A DNA stretch of 64,000 nucleotides from JABGQS01 sp963674545 (GCA_963674545.2 CAXXFB010000001.1:620001-684000); one strand, 5' to 3'. Shown: positions 8,191 through 17,796, numbered from the stretch's first letter. Notes: a model not told the origin generated them from the sequence alone. A program made the numbers and translations.

Positions 8191-10584
8191 CTACTCCTCT
8201 TTTGTTCCAAACATCTGCTCATACTGCTCCCACGATATCAGAACCTGTCTTGCTTTACTTCCCTCAAACGGGCTTACCAGCTTCCTTACTTCCATCTCGT
8301 CAACAAGACGTGCGGCACGGGCATATCCGACACGCAGCCGTCTTTGCAGCATTGAAATCGAAGCCTGGTCATGTTCCAGAACTATTTCTATAGCTCTTGG
8401 AAGCAACTCATCATAGTCTCCGTCGGCGCTCTCTTGTTCTGTCGAAGACGATATGTCCTTTTCGACCTCTTCATCAAACTGGTCTTCAGTCGAAATGTAC
8501 TGAGTTACTCTTTCTATATCATCGTCACCTACATAACACCCCTGCAGCCTTACTTCTTTGGGCGCTCCGGAAGGATGATAAAGCATGTCGCCGTTACGCA
8601 GCAGCTTTTCTGCGCCGTTCTTGTCGAGTATCGTCCTTGAGTCTACCCCGGCGTTAACTTTGAATGCTATACGGGAGCTTATGTTAGCTTTGATAACTCC
8701 TGTGATAACGTCTACAGACGGCCTCTGCGTCGCAACGATAAGATGTATACCTGCGGCACGTCCAAGCTGGGCTATACGGCAGATCGAGTCTTCGACTTCC
8801 CTTTTCTGCGCCATCATCAGCTCTGCCAGCTCGTCTACTATAACAACTATCCTTGGCAGTATGTCTTCTTCCGACTCTTCCGCCAGTTCATTGAACCTTT
8901 TTATGTCCCTTGCTCCTACCTCCGCAAAAAGCTTATATCTAGATGTCATTTCACTGACAGCCCAATTGAGTGCGCTAGCTGCTTTTTTAGTATCTGTAAC
9001 AACAGGTACTAGCAGGTGAGGAATCGTTTTGAATATCGAAAGTTCAACAACCTTCGGGTCGATAAGTATAAGTTTGACTTCGTCCGGCGTAGCTTTAAAG
9101 AGTATACTCGTTATCATAGAATTTATGCACACACTCTTGCCCGATCCCGTCTCACCCGCAATAAGCATATGAGGCATCTTTGCGATATCCACATAATAGT
9201 TCTTGCCGGATATATCTTTACCAAGTGCAAACGTAAGCGGAGACTTTGCCCTCTTGAATTCTTCGCCAATAAGCATAGAGCGAAGATGAACAAAAGTCAC
9301 GTCCATATTAGGCACTTCTATCCCAACTGCAGCTTTGCCGGGTATAGGCGCTTCGATTTTTACGGACTTTGCCGCAAGGTTCATCGCAATATCGTTCTCC
9401 AGCTCTTTAATACGCTTTACACGCACACCCGGAGCCGGCCTTAGTTCATATCTTGTAACGGCAGGCCCTTTTACTATATGTACGACTTTAGCTTTTATAC
9501 CGAAGTTCTCAAGCGTCTCTTCAATAAGAAGGGCATTCCTGCGCTGCTCTTCCATACTTTCAGTCTTGTTTTTGCTGTCCGGTTTTGCAAGCAGTGAAAG
9601 CGGCGGCATTTTATATTTTTTCTGCCCCTTTTTAGCCTTCAGCGCCTGATGTTCCTTGTTTGCGGTCAGCTCCAGATTCGGTTCGTTCTGTTTGTGCTGA
9701 TAGTCTTCATACGATTCGATCGTTAGTGATCCTGTGTTTTGTACATTATCCTCGTCAACGTCGTCGAACAACGGTTCCTCATCGTCTTCCGGCATCGGAA
9801 GGGTTTCAGCCTTGCTGTTTACATCAGTATAAATATCATCATCAAAGAAGTTGTTGCGTTCTTTTTTTCTAAAGCTCTTCCTGCCCAGCAGCTCTGGTTC
9901 GTCAAATGGATCGGCTTCATGTGTATCTTCGCTCAAGTCTTCTATATAAAGTCTGTTTTTCTTTCTTTGCTCCGCACCCTCTTTTGCTTTCTGGACTACA
10001 GTTCTTCCGGCATCAATAGCTTTTGTGCCCATCTTCTTAATAGATAGGTTGGCAAGCACAAGTACGGACACAAGCGCCAGAGCTATAAAGAGTATAATAC
10101 AACCTATTTTGCCTATTAGTAAAAAGCACGGATAAACAAGCAAACATCCAACAGCGCCGGAACCTGCTATTGTAACACCTGCCTGATATGAACTCTGTAC
10201 GAATTTGAAAAATCCGTCATCCGTCACCAGCTTATCTAGCATAAACGTCTGTGCAATTGAGAAAACAGAAACAACAAAAAGAACATATAGAAGTATCTTG
10301 CCCACATTGACCTTCTTGCTCCTTGCAGCAATCGTCAGTATTCCTATGATAATAACAGCAAAAGGCGCTACATATGTAAAAATGCCGAACAGTCCGAAAA
10401 GAGCGTCTTTTAACACTCCTCCGATAATTCCTGTGTCTGCCGGAAGAAAAACACACACACCAATAAAAACGCCTAGTGCTATGAGCAGCACTCCGGCTAT
10501 TTCATTTGTGTGTGAATTCTTTTTACTGGCAGCGGCCCTTGTTTTAGTTTTCTGTCTAGAGCTTGGTCTTTTTGCTTTAGGCAT
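8191..10584 (-). CDS. ftsK: DNA translocase FtsK/SpoIIIE
   Basis: This is a 797-residue septal DNA pump that moves chromosome DNA during division or sporulation. The N-terminus is basic, and four or five membrane segments lie between residues 28 and 180. An acidic, low-complexity linker (about 215-345) follows. The motor has Walker A GETGSGKS at 477-484 and Walker B IVVIVDELAELMM. The C-terminal gamma winged helix (SISMLQRRLRVGYARAARLVDEME) reads KOPS/SRS sites in homologs. SD GAGGTGA precedes the ATG. ftsK-rimO-pgsA-recA appear to be one operon. Confidence 0.96.
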   Translation of the reverse strand: MPKAKRPSSRQKTKTRAAASKKNSHTNEIAGVLLIALGVFIGVCVFLPADTGIIGGVLKDALFGLFGIFTYVAPFAVIIIGILTIAARSKKVNVGKILLYVLFVVSVFSIAQTFMLDKLVTDDGFFKFVQSSYQAGVTIAGSGAVGCLLVYPCFLLIGKIGCIILFIALALVSVLVLANLSIKKMGTKAIDAGRTVVQKAKEGAEQRKKNRLYIEDLSEDTHEADPFDEPELLGRKSFRKKERNNFFDDDIYTDVNSKAETLPMPEDDEEPLFDDVDEDNVQNTGSLTIESYEDYQHKQNEPNLELTANKEHQALKAKKGQKKYKMPPLSLLAKPDSKNKTESMEEQRRNALLIEETLENFGIKAKVVHIVKGPAVTRYELRPAPGVRVKRIKELENDIAMNLAAKSVKIEAPIPGKAAVGIEVPNMDVTFVHLRSMLIGEEFKRAKSPLTFALGKDISGKNYYVDIAKMPHMLIAGETGSGKSVCINSMITSILFKATPDEVKLILIDPKVVELSIFKTIPHLLVPVVTDTKKAASALNWAVSEMTSRYKLFAEVGARDIKRFNELAEESEEDILPRIVVIVDELAELMMAQKREVEDSICRIAQLGRAAGIHLIVATQRPSVDVITGVIKANISSRIAFKVNAGVDSRTILDKNGAEKLLRNGDMLYHPSGAPKEVRLQGCYVGDDDIERVTQYISTEDQFDEEVEKDISSSTEQESADGDYDELLPRAIEIVLEHDQASISMLQRRLRVGYARAARLVDEMEVRKLVSPFEGSKARQVLISWEQYEQMFGTKEE

Positions 10585-10605
10585 ACTAATTTCACCTCAT
10601 CAAGT

Positions 10606-10633
10606 ATTATAACATAAGTAGAAAAATATACAA
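10606..10633 (-). promoter_or_regulatory. Promoter of ftsK
   Basis: Minus strand -35 TTGTAT (10633-10628), 16-base spacer, and -10 TATAAT (10611-10606), the latter preceded by TGT as an extended -10. The predicted leader is only about 16 bases. Confidence 0.6.
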
Positions 10634-10706
10634 TCACCATTAAGGCTTAAATCCAAAAATTTGTTCTATTCGCTCTTCGGAATAATCAGATGCACAGAAT
10701 CAACAA

Positions 10707-10735
10707 TTAAAAAGCTCCGGTATGAAACCCGGAGC
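10707..10735 (-). terminator. Rho-independent terminator after the TrkA-C membrane gene
   Basis: Minus-strand stem GCTCCGG/CCGGAGC (10735-10729 with 10720-10714) with an 8-base loop, followed by TTTTTAATT. Confidence 0.85.
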
Positions 10736-10751
10736 CTGTAATCTCAAACAG

Positions 10752-11426
10752 CTATTTTCCGTTGGTTGCCAGTTCCCTTATAGACTGTATCTTACCATAA
10801 ACAATTAGTTTGTCCCCCTGCTGTATTTTAAAATCTGCGTTCGGGAAATCTACAGTGTTCGAGCCTCTGTCAACTTTGAGTACATGCACAGACCTTTCGC
10901 TTAGATTAGCAGTAGCAAGTGTTTTATCTATCAAAAAGCTGCCTGCTTCCACCAGCACTTCATATACCGCAAAATCCGGGCTTATCTTTAAAACCTGGTC
11001 TACAGAGCGCCTGCTTGCCTGCTTTATCACTCTTCTTGATATGATCCTCTCTACCATCCTGTCAATTTTTATCTTTACATATTTACTTCTTGTTATCAAT
11101 ATGAAAAGCACTGCAAAGGCTACGAGGCCTGCCCCAGCGTAGATAAGCTGTGTTATATTCTGCGATATCATGTTGAACAACAGAGAAACAAGGGATATCT
11201 GTGCAAGGTAGCTAACCAACATAAGCCCGCTTGCTAGCTTTCTTCTTAGCGGATGCTGGGCTATAAGCTCAGACTCTCTTGTCGTAAATCCGGTGTGTGT
11301 CAATATTGATATGACCTGAAATCTAGCCTTTTGCGAATCAAGTCCGGTAATGCGAAAAACGATTGCCAATATCTCTACAAGCAGCCAAAGCGCCGCAAGG
11401 ACTATCCCAAAATATACTATCGTCAT
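10752..11426 (-). CDS. Membrane protein with TrkA-C (RCK_C) domain
   Basis: This 224-residue protein has three membrane segments (about residues 3-27, 65-88, 92-112), a basic amphipathic linker (IKIDRMVERIISRRVIK), and a C-terminal RCK_C/TrkA-C fold (about 150-222). RCK_C domains bind small ligands such as cyclic dinucleotides or nucleotides in potassium transport. No pore or full transporter is present here, so the role is probably regulatory or sensory at the membrane. It is transcribed alone, between its own extended -10 promoter and a strong terminator. Confidence 0.75.
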   Translation of the reverse strand: MTIVYFGIVLAALWLLVEILAIVFRITGLDSQKARFQVISILTHTGFTTRESELIAQHPLRRKLASGLMLVSYLAQISLVSLLFNMISQNITQLIYAGAGLVAFAVLFILITRSKYVKIKIDRMVERIISRRVIKQASRRSVDQVLKISPDFAVYEVLVEAGSFLIDKTLATANLSERSVHVLKVDRGSNTVDFPNADFKIQQGDKLIVYGKIQSIRELATNGK

Positions 11427-11449
11427 AAAACAGCACCCTCCCTTTAGAC

Positions 11450-11458
11450 ATTATACCA
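11450..11458 (-). promoter_or_regulatory. Extended -10 promoter of TrkA-C gene
   Basis: The minus strand reads TGGTATAAT, 24 bases before the ATG, with an SD AAAGGGAGGG between. No clear -35 is present. Confidence 0.5.
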
Positions 11459-11561
11459 TACACAACAATCAGATGTTCGCCTGTTTCACACACAAATTAG
11501 TTTGTGTAAATTCTCAGAATATCATTTGCACAATCATCTCGTTTACTATCGCCATGGTACT

Positions 11562-11597
11562 AAAAAAGCTCCAAAGCAAAACCTCCGAAGCCTTTTC
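11562..11597 (-). terminator. Probable terminator after PAS gene
   Basis: The minus strand can form a G·U-rich hairpin (AAAAGGCTTCGGA with TTTGGAGCTTTTT, loop of about 8) ending in a T-run, just after the PAS gene stop. Confidence 0.5.
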
Positions 11598-11612
11598 TTA
11601 TATTTTGAAAGA

Positions 11613-11930
11613 TTATTTATACTCATACCTTTCATAATATCCTATAAGCTCACCGGTCTCATCGCGAACGGCTCTCATGAAAATCTTTTTTTTCTCACCA
11701 TCAAATATCAATTGTTCATCGAGCCCCTCGTGTTGCATTTTTCTAAACACTTCTTTAATCATATTGTTTGAGTTATCGTTGTGGCAGTCAAATATTGAGC
11801 GCCCAAGAAGCTCACTTCCGCCCCTGTCTTTAAACTGCTGTTCTGCCGCTTTATTCATATATACCATTACATGCTCTGTATCCACCATTAGCACGGGCTC
11901 AATAAGTGAATCAAGTATCGCCTTATACAT
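11613..11930 (-). CDS. Small PAS-domain protein
   Basis: From the ATG at 11930 the product is 105 residues and is almost entirely one PAS domain (ILDSLIEPVLMVDTEHVMVYMNKAAEQQF ... LLGRSIFDCHN ... GYYERYEYK). No output domain is attached, so it is a stand-alone sensor or a redox/ligand-binding module. The frame extends upstream to 12023, inside the dUTPase-like gene, but those residues look unrelated. With the chosen start it overlaps the upstream stop by 8 bases, implying coupling. The ligand cannot be told. Confidence 0.7.
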   Translation of the reverse strand: MYKAILDSLIEPVLMVDTEHVMVYMNKAAEQQFKDRGGSELLGRSIFDCHNDNSNNMIKEVFRKMQHEGLDEQLIFDGEKKKIFMRAVRDETGELIGYYERYEYK

Positions 11931-12285
11931 TCGCTTCGTACCCCTTCTTTTCAGATTTGCCATGCTGCCTGTCAAAGTTCTCTTTGTTTTTGTCAAGATA
12001 CCTTTGGTGCAGTTCGTCAGCATCCATGCCTGTTTTTAAACACATGCTAACAAAAAAGTGCAGAATATCCACAAGCTCGTCTTTCACCTTGTTTTTGTCC
12101 ACTTCTTTAGGGTTTTTCCACCATTTGAAGTTCACTTCGTCTATAAGCTCTGCAAGCTCGGACATCATCGCCAGCGTCTCTTTTTGTATCCATTGTTCCA
12201 TCGGTATATCTTCAAGTCCCCTGCTGCTTACGAGTTCAGAGTCAAACTTGTTTTGCCAGTTAAAAATGTTCTCGAGTTTATCCAC
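11923..12285 (-). CDS. dUTPase-like (dimeric, all-alpha NTP pyrophosphatase) protein
   Basis: The 120-residue all-helical protein resembles the dimeric dUTPase/MazG superfamily. Features are NIFNWQNKFD at the N-terminus, the metal-binding ExxE of MSELAELIDEVNFKWWK, and the second acidic motif KDELVDILHFFVSM. It probably hydrolyses dUTP or a related nucleotide to the monophosphate. The start is GTG at 12285 with SD GGAGGT, overlapping the M16 peptidase stop by a few bases. It forms an operon M16 peptidase-dUTPase-PAS. Confidence 0.8.
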   Translation of the reverse strand: MDKLENIFNWQNKFDSELVSSRGLEDIPMEQWIQKETLAMMSELAELIDEVNFKWWKNPKEVDKNKVKDELVDILHFFVSMCLKTGMDADELHQRYLDKNKENFDRQHGKSEKKGYEANV

Positions 12286-12287
12286 TT

Positions 12288-13547
12288 TTATACCTCCAGT
12301 AATTTTTCCAACTCACTTTTCTTTTTTATATTGCCAGCGAATACAACCGATATACTTTCATAATCGAATATCTCATCTATCAGCTTGCTAACCCTATCAT
12401 TTGTGACAGCTTTTATCTTTTCTATCGTCTTCGCTTCATCGTATTCTTCCGATTGCAGAAGCAACGTCTTCCCAAGTGCACTCATCTTTGCGTTTGTACT
12501 TTCAAGCGAAAGCACATAGTTGCCAAGAAGCTGGTCTTTGCCCATCACAAACTCATCATAGTTTATCTTCTCTTTTTTAAGCCTGTCTATCTCTTCAAAC
12601 ATCAGTCTGGTAACGGTATCCGCATTCGCAGCAGTTGTGCCTCCATAAAGCGTAAACATACCGTCATAGCTGTATGACGTAGGATATGAATATACAGCAT
12701 AAGCAAGTCCCATCTCTTCTCTTATCTTTTGGAACAGCCTTGAGCTCATTCCTCCGCCCAGCACGTTATTCATGACAGCAAGCGCAAACCTCTCGTCGTT
12801 GTCGTATGAAACGCCGGGGAAAGATATGCAAAGATGCGTCTGCTCAACATCCTTCTCTATGAACAGCGATCGGCGCATCGGTTTATGTCCGTTGCCATAC
12901 TGTGTCTCTTGCTTCTTTTCACCTCTCGTATATCCGCCAAGATGCCGTTCGACGCTTTCAAGCATTTCCTGTTCATCAAATTTGCCAGCAACAGCAACAA
13001 TTACGTTACCCGGATAATAGTGTTTTTCAACATAATTAAAAAGGTTCTTTTGTGTAAAATTCATTATGTTTTCTTCAGTACCGAGTATCGGCTGCGAAAT
13101 CTTACTTCCGGTAAAGAAAAGCTCGCTTATTTTCTCGTGTGCAAGCTCTTCCACGTTGTCGTTCACCATTGCTATTTCTTCAAGAACAACTCCCTTTTCC
13201 TTCGCCATCTCTGTTTCATCAAACAGAGAATTTGAAAAAAGGTCTGCCAGCACTTCCGTCGCAACATCAAATTTATCCGGCACAACTCTTGCGTGATAGC
13301 ATGTACATTCCTTGGACGTAAATGCGTTTATCTGTCCGCCTATTTTGTCCATATCCACCGCAATGTCTTTTGCCGTTCTGCTGGGTGTTCCTTTGAACAT
13401 CATGTGCTCTATATAATGGGATATGCCATTCTCCTGTTCTGTCTCGCAAACAGAGCCTGTCTTTACCCATATCCCAACGGAAACAGAGTTGAAATCCGGA
13501 AGGTGTTCATATACTACTCTAATTCCGTTATCAAGTGTCTTTATCAT
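12288..13547 (-). CDS. M16 family zinc peptidase
   Basis: This 419-residue protein belongs to the single-chain processing-peptidase-like M16 group (often named YmxG/PepR in Firmicutes). The inverted zinc motif HYIEH is at residues 44-48 and the third ligand lies in VLEEIAMVNDN near residue 122. The C-terminal half has the R/Y region (GGGMSSRLFQKIREEMGLAYAVYSY). SD AAGGAG precedes the ATG. It is cytoplasmic by sequence (no signal peptide). Its substrate is unknown. Confidence 0.9.
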   Translation of the reverse strand: MIKTLDNGIRVVYEHLPDFNSVSVGIWVKTGSVCETEQENGISHYIEHMMFKGTPSRTAKDIAVDMDKIGGQINAFTSKECTCYHARVVPDKFDVATEVLADLFSNSLFDETEMAKEKGVVLEEIAMVNDNVEELAHEKISELFFTGSKISQPILGTEENIMNFTQKNLFNYVEKHYYPGNVIVAVAGKFDEQEMLESVERHLGGYTRGEKKQETQYGNGHKPMRRSLFIEKDVEQTHLCISFPGVSYDNDERFALAVMNNVLGGGMSSRLFQKIREEMGLAYAVYSYPTSYSYDGMFTLYGGTTAANADTVTRLMFEEIDRLKKEKINYDEFVMGKDQLLGNYVLSLESTNAKMSALGKTLLLQSEEYDEAKTIEKIKAVTNDRVSKLIDEIFDYESISVVFAGNIKKKSELEKLLEV

Positions 13548-13643
13548 TTATTGCTCCTTAAAAATATTATCAAACTTACTAAACAGTATACCTTTAAATA
13601 CCGTCTTTTTACAGCAATTTTTAAATTTCATAATTTTGCTTAT

Positions 13644-13665
13644 AAAAAAGAGCCTTCTACGGCTC
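13644..13665 (-). terminator. Terminator after murF
   Basis: Minus-strand stem GAGCC/GGCTC (13665-13661 with 13654-13650), 6-base loop, followed by TTTTTT, right after the murF stop. Confidence 0.8.
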
Positions 13666-13674
13666 CTTGTCCTA

Positions 13675-15027
13675 TCAGAGCTCTTTTAGCTTCTTAACTA
13701 TCTCCTCGAAGTGCATGCCCCTTGAAGCTTTTACGAAAACTGTATCACCTTTTAATATAAGCTCCGGCAGCTTACTAAAAAGGTCTTGCTTGGAAGAATA
13801 GTAGTACACGCTACCCTTCGATATTCCCGAAGCGCCTTCCCATGTATATTTCGCTCCTTCACCGACGCAAATTATAACGTCTATGCCAAGCTTCGCCAAA
13901 CCTTCGCCAATTTTGAAATGTATGTCCCTTTCATATTCGCCCAATTCCAATACATCGCCTACTATAGCAACTCTTCGCCCTTTTGCGAACTTCATCGTTT
14001 TTGCTCCGGCAAGAATAGACTGCCTGCTTGCGTTATAGACATCGTCTATTATTGTGATGCTGTCCGTTTCAACAATTTCCATCCTTTGCGAAACAGACAT
14101 ATAGCCTTCAACTCCGTCGGTGATCTGCTGTTGCGTCAGCCCGAATTTAGCTCCCATCGCAGCTGCCGCCAATGCAGGATAAATCATATATTCACCTGGC
14201 TTTGGTATAAAAAGTTCGATCTGCTGACCAAAATAATCAGCCGTTATCCGGGTACCTTTCATATCTGCGCTTAGTATTTCTATCAGCTTAACATCATTGC
14301 TGTCATTCCTGCCGAAAAACACTGCACCTTTGGTGTCTATAGTCGAAAGCTTATCATCGTCGCCGTTAAGCACAACTATGGCATCTTTGCTCATATATTC
14401 AAAAATCTCGCACTTCGCCTTGAAAATGTTGTCTCTGCTGCCAAGATTACCGATATGCGACTCGCCTATGTTCATTATCAACACTGCGTCGGGTTTAGCT
14501 ATCTTCCCCAGCCGTCTGATTTCGCCGGGCTCGCTCATCCCCATTTCTATGACTGCTATTTCATGCTCTTTTTCAATGTTTAATATCGTCTGTGGAAGGC
14601 CAAACTCGTTGTTGAAATTCCCTTTTGTTTTCATTACGCTATACTTCTGGCTCAGCACGCTGTATACCATTTCCTTCGCCGTAGTCTTACCAACGCTTCC
14701 GGTTATAGCAACTACCTTTATATCAAACAAACTTCGATAGTATTCCGCAATGTCCTTTAGCGCAGTAAAAGTCGACTCAACCAGTATATGCGGCTTGTCA
14801 CCCAGAGGATTTTCGCATACAACGCAGGCAGCACCGTTATCAAACGCTTTATCTATATACAAATGCCCGTCTGTATTCTCTCCTTTTATGGCAATAAAAA
14901 GCTCACCCGGCTGCACTTGCCTTGAGTCTATCTTTATATCGGTAACGCTTAGGTCACAAAGAGACGGGGACCCGAAAACCTTACCATCGCAGCTTTTTGC
15001 TATTTCATTTATAGTCAAGCTCTGCAT
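13675..15027 (-). CDS. murF: UDP-MurNAc-tripeptide-D-Ala-D-Ala ligase MurF
   Basis: This 450-residue Mur ligase adds D-Ala-D-Ala to the UDP-MurNAc tripeptide. The N-terminal MurF-type domain (LTINEIAKSCDGKVFGS) precedes the ATP loop AITGSVGKTTAKEMV. NKHF-type central motifs and the C-terminal ligase domain DDVYNASRQSILAGAK ... VGDVLELGEYE follow. It starts 6 bases after ddl, which makes its substrate, so the pair forms a peptidoglycan precursor operon closed by a terminator. Confidence 0.95.
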   Translation of the reverse strand: MQSLTINEIAKSCDGKVFGSPSLCDLSVTDIKIDSRQVQPGELFIAIKGENTDGHLYIDKAFDNGAACVVCENPLGDKPHILVESTFTALKDIAEYYRSLFDIKVVAITGSVGKTTAKEMVYSVLSQKYSVMKTKGNFNNEFGLPQTILNIEKEHEIAVIEMGMSEPGEIRRLGKIAKPDAVLIMNIGESHIGNLGSRDNIFKAKCEIFEYMSKDAIVVLNGDDDKLSTIDTKGAVFFGRNDSNDVKLIEILSADMKGTRITADYFGQQIELFIPKPGEYMIYPALAAAAMGAKFGLTQQQITDGVEGYMSVSQRMEIVETDSITIIDDVYNASRQSILAGAKTMKFAKGRRVAIVGDVLELGEYERDIHFKIGEGLAKLGIDVIICVGEGAKYTWEGASGISKGSVYYYSSKQDLFSKLPELILKGDTVFVKASRGMHFEEIVKKLKEL

Positions 15028-15033
15028 AATTAC

Positions 15034-16083
15034 CTACTTATATTTTCTTAGCGAAAGTTCAATGATCTTTTCGCATAACTGCTCATAACTCATCCCAATC
15101 GCCTGTGCTTCCTGCGGCACAAGGCTTGTCGGAGTCATCCCCGGCAGGCTGTTCGTTTCAAGACAATAAACTTGCCCCTGTTTATCCATTATGAAGTCCG
15201 TTCTTGAATACACCTGCATACCCAGAACCTTATGAGCTTTAAGCGCCGCCTGCTGAATCTTTTGGGTATGTTCATCATCAAGCTTCGCCGGGCATACTTC
15301 AAGTGTAGCCCCTGGCTGGTACTTGTGTTCATAATCATAGAAGCCCTCGTTTGGTATTATCTCTACTAAAGGAAGCGCCTTATCATCAAGCACTGCGCAT
15401 GTAAACTCCCTGCCTTCGATATACTCTTCAACGACTATTTCATCATCCATCTCCAGAGCCTTTTCTTTTATATCATCAAGCTCGTCAATGCTCTTTGTTT
15501 CATCAACAATAAAAACACCGATGCTCGAACCGCTGGCGCTTGATTTAACCACACATGGCGGAACTATTTTCTTTGAGCCCCTTTTGTATTCTTCTTTTCT
15601 TATAACAGTATATTTTGGTGTTAATATCCTGCCCACCGTAAATATCATTTTTGCAAAATGTTTGTTCAATGCAACTGCACTGGCAAGATACCCTGAACCA
15701 GTATATTTTATACCCATCATATCAAGAGCGGCTTGTATCTTGCCGTCCTCGCCGTCCTCACCATGAAGTGCCATAAACACGATATCGGCAGCACCGCATA
15801 TTTCAAGAACATTTCTGCCAAAGCCCGGCTTGCCTTCACGCTGCTTTCTCAGCTCGGCGATATCCGGCGCATCCTTGCCAACCAACACAACTTCTTCCGG
15901 CCTTTTTCTGCAGTCTTCAATATATCTGATAAAGTCACCATCCGGCACATCATAATCTCCTATAACGTCTACCATAACGGCGTTATGCCCGCTTTTAAGC
16001 AGCGCCTTTGTAACCATAGACGCCGTACATAGTGACACGTCCCGTTCCCTGCTAAGTCCGCCGCATAATACTGCAATGTTCAT
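15034..16083 (-). CDS. ddl: D-alanine-D-alanine ligase
   Basis: This 349-residue ATP-grasp enzyme joins two D-alanines for murein precursors. Seen are the N-terminal VLCGGLSRERDVSL, FMALHGEDGEDGKIQAALDMMGIKYTGSG, the ATP-grasp core PPCVVKSSASGSSIGVFIV, and the metal/active-site block VYCLETNSLPGMTPTSLVPQEA. SD AAAGGGGA is present. It has its own consensus promoter and is followed by murF. Confidence 0.95.
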   Translation of the reverse strand: MNIAVLCGGLSRERDVSLCTASMVTKALLKSGHNAVMVDVIGDYDVPDGDFIRYIEDCRKRPEEVVLVGKDAPDIAELRKQREGKPGFGRNVLEICGAADIVFMALHGEDGEDGKIQAALDMMGIKYTGSGYLASAVALNKHFAKMIFTVGRILTPKYTVIRKEEYKRGSKKIVPPCVVKSSASGSSIGVFIVDETKSIDELDDIKEKALEMDDEIVVEEYIEGREFTCAVLDDKALPLVEIIPNEGFYDYEHKYQPGATLEVCPAKLDDEHTQKIQQAALKAHKVLGMQVYSRTDFIMDKQGQVYCLETNSLPGMTPTSLVPQEAQAIGMSYEQLCEKIIELSLRKYK

Positions 16084-16116
16084 CTGTTCTTGTCCCCTTT
16101 TCTCTGCAATAAAAGA

Positions 16117-16145
16117 ATTATACAGTCCGACCCTGCCAAAGTCAA
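16117..16145 (-). promoter_or_regulatory. Sigma-A promoter of ddl-murF
   Basis: Minus strand TTGACT (16145-16140), 17-base spacer, TATAAT (16122-16117). The leader is about 27 bases. Confidence 0.8.
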
Positions 16146-16269
16146 CGGACCTCAGTTTTCCTCTGATTCCATTCGCACTTTTATTTATAGTAACCAGCGG
16201 GATCGCCTTAGTACATTTAACTACAACAAATCTACACTATGATTTAAATATTATAGTTATTCTTGCAGT

Positions 16270-16313
16270 AAAAAAGAAGCCCCGACCTTGAATTCTCAAG
16301 TCTGAAAGCTTCT
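16270..16313 (-). terminator. Terminator after citrate-synthase-like gene
   Basis: Minus strand GAAGC/GCTTC outer stem with an inner CTTGAGAATTCAAG palindrome (16300-16287), followed by TTTTTTACT. Confidence 0.65.
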
Positions 16314-16327
16314 TAGTTTTTATCAGT

Positions 16328-17776
16328 CTACTCTGCTTCTTTTCCTATTTCGCATTCTTTCCCGAACAAACTCTTTTTATGATGGCAGAGTGCAATATAC
16401 TTATCTTCATTGATCTCTTTAATGATTGCCTCCAGCTCAAGGTCGCCAAAAGCAGTCGTCCTTCCTGTGGAGAAATCTTTATCTACTTCTTCTTTCACTG
16501 CTACAACAAGATCGTCCCTCTTGTCAATGGCCAGATCGTCTTTCAGCTTAAAGTAAGAATTTATCCAATGGGCAATACCGGCAAGTCCGGAATGCGCATT
16601 GATAGCAACTGTGACAGGTCTGTTCAATATCTTCTCAGTGTTAAAGATATTGTATATTTCTTCGTCCTTCAGCAAGCCGTCTGCATGTATTCCAGCTCTT
16701 GTTGAATTGAAGCTCCTGCCGATGAACGGAGTGCGTGGCGGTATATCCGTTTTGAGTTCGTTTTCAAAGTAATCCGCAATCTCTGTTATTACAGATAAAT
16801 CCATACCGTCGTCTGTTCCTTTAAGTCCACAGTACTCAACTACCATTGCTTCTATCGGGCAGTTGCCTGTGCGTTCGCCTATACCAAGCAGCGAGCAGTT
16901 TACAGATGAAGCTCCGTAAAGCCATGCAGTTGCAGAGTTGGTAACTACCTTATAGAAGTCATTATGCCCGTGCCATTCAAGCTGCTCCGACGAGAAGCCG
17001 GACAGGTTGCGAAGTCCATATACTATCCCCTGTACGCTTCTGGGCAGCGATGCTCCCGGGTACGTTATTCCGTAGCCAAGAGTGTCGCACATCCTTATCT
17101 TTATAGGCACTCTGGCTTCCTGCGCTATCTTCATAAGCTCATCAGCAAAAGGTATCACGAATCCATAGTAATCCGCCCTTGTAATGTCTTCAAAATGGCA
17201 TCTTGGTATTATACCATATTCTATAGCCATCTTTACTATGCCGAGGTACTTGTCCATTGCCTGCTTTCTTGTCATACCCATCTTCTTAAAGATATGATAG
17301 TCAGAACAACTGACGAGGATACCTGTTTCCTTGATACCGTACTTCTTTATCATTTCGAAGTCTTTTTCGCTGGCACGTATCCATGTCGTAACTTCCGGGA
17401 ATTCATAGCCAAGGTCTATACATTCCTGAATCGCTTCTTTATCTTTGTCGGTGTAGACAAAAAATTCGCTTTGGCGGATTATACCGTTTGGCCCTCCGAG
17501 CTTATGCTCAAGCTTATATAAGTCTACTATCTGCTTTACTGTAAACGGTATCCTTGCCTGCTGACCGTCCCTGAACGTTGTATCCGTTATCCAAATATCC
17601 TTTGGCATCCGCATGGGAACAACGCGGTTGTTAAACGTTATTTTCGGAACATGATCGTAGTCAAACATGTCACGGAAAAGCTGCGGTTCTTCAACGTCCT
17701 GCAACGAATAATGATAATCATTCTCGTGCAATAGATTTGTTCTTTCGTTTATTAATATTTGATCTTCGTCGTGCAT
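16328..17776 (-). CDS. DRE-TIM acyltransferase, probable Re-citrate synthase-like
   Basis: The 482-residue protein belongs to the isopropylmalate/homocitrate synthase superfamily. The signature DTTFRDGQQAR, metal-binding WHGHNDFYK and GIGERTGNCPIEAM are present. The C-terminal leucine regulatory domain of LeuA is absent. Anaerobes use members of this family as Re-citrate synthases (acetyl-CoA + oxaloacetate), and the DTTFRDGQQAR subgroup fits that from memory, but isopropylmalate or homocitrate synthase cannot be excluded. It follows an aspartate aminotransferase by 20 bases, with SD AGGAGG. Isocitrate and glutamate dehydrogenases elsewhere in the window favour a citrate-to-glutamate route. 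Confidence 0.7.
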   Translation of the reverse strand: MHDEDQILINERTNLLHENDYHYSLQDVEEPQLFRDMFDYDHVPKITFNNRVVPMRMPKDIWITDTTFRDGQQARIPFTVKQIVDLYKLEHKLGGPNGIIRQSEFFVYTDKDKEAIQECIDLGYEFPEVTTWIRASEKDFEMIKKYGIKETGILVSCSDYHIFKKMGMTRKQAMDKYLGIVKMAIEYGIIPRCHFEDITRADYYGFVIPFADELMKIAQEARVPIKIRMCDTLGYGITYPGASLPRSVQGIVYGLRNLSGFSSEQLEWHGHNDFYKVVTNSATAWLYGASSVNCSLLGIGERTGNCPIEAMVVEYCGLKGTDDGMDLSVITEIADYFENELKTDIPPRTPFIGRSFNSTRAGIHADGLLKDEEIYNIFNTEKILNRPVTVAINAHSGLAGIAHWINSYFKLKDDLAIDKRDDLVVAVKEEVDKDFSTGRTTAFGDLELEAIIKEINEDKYIALCHHKKSLFGKECEIGKEAE

Positions 17777-17796
17777 AATTTTTTCCTCCTGTACTT

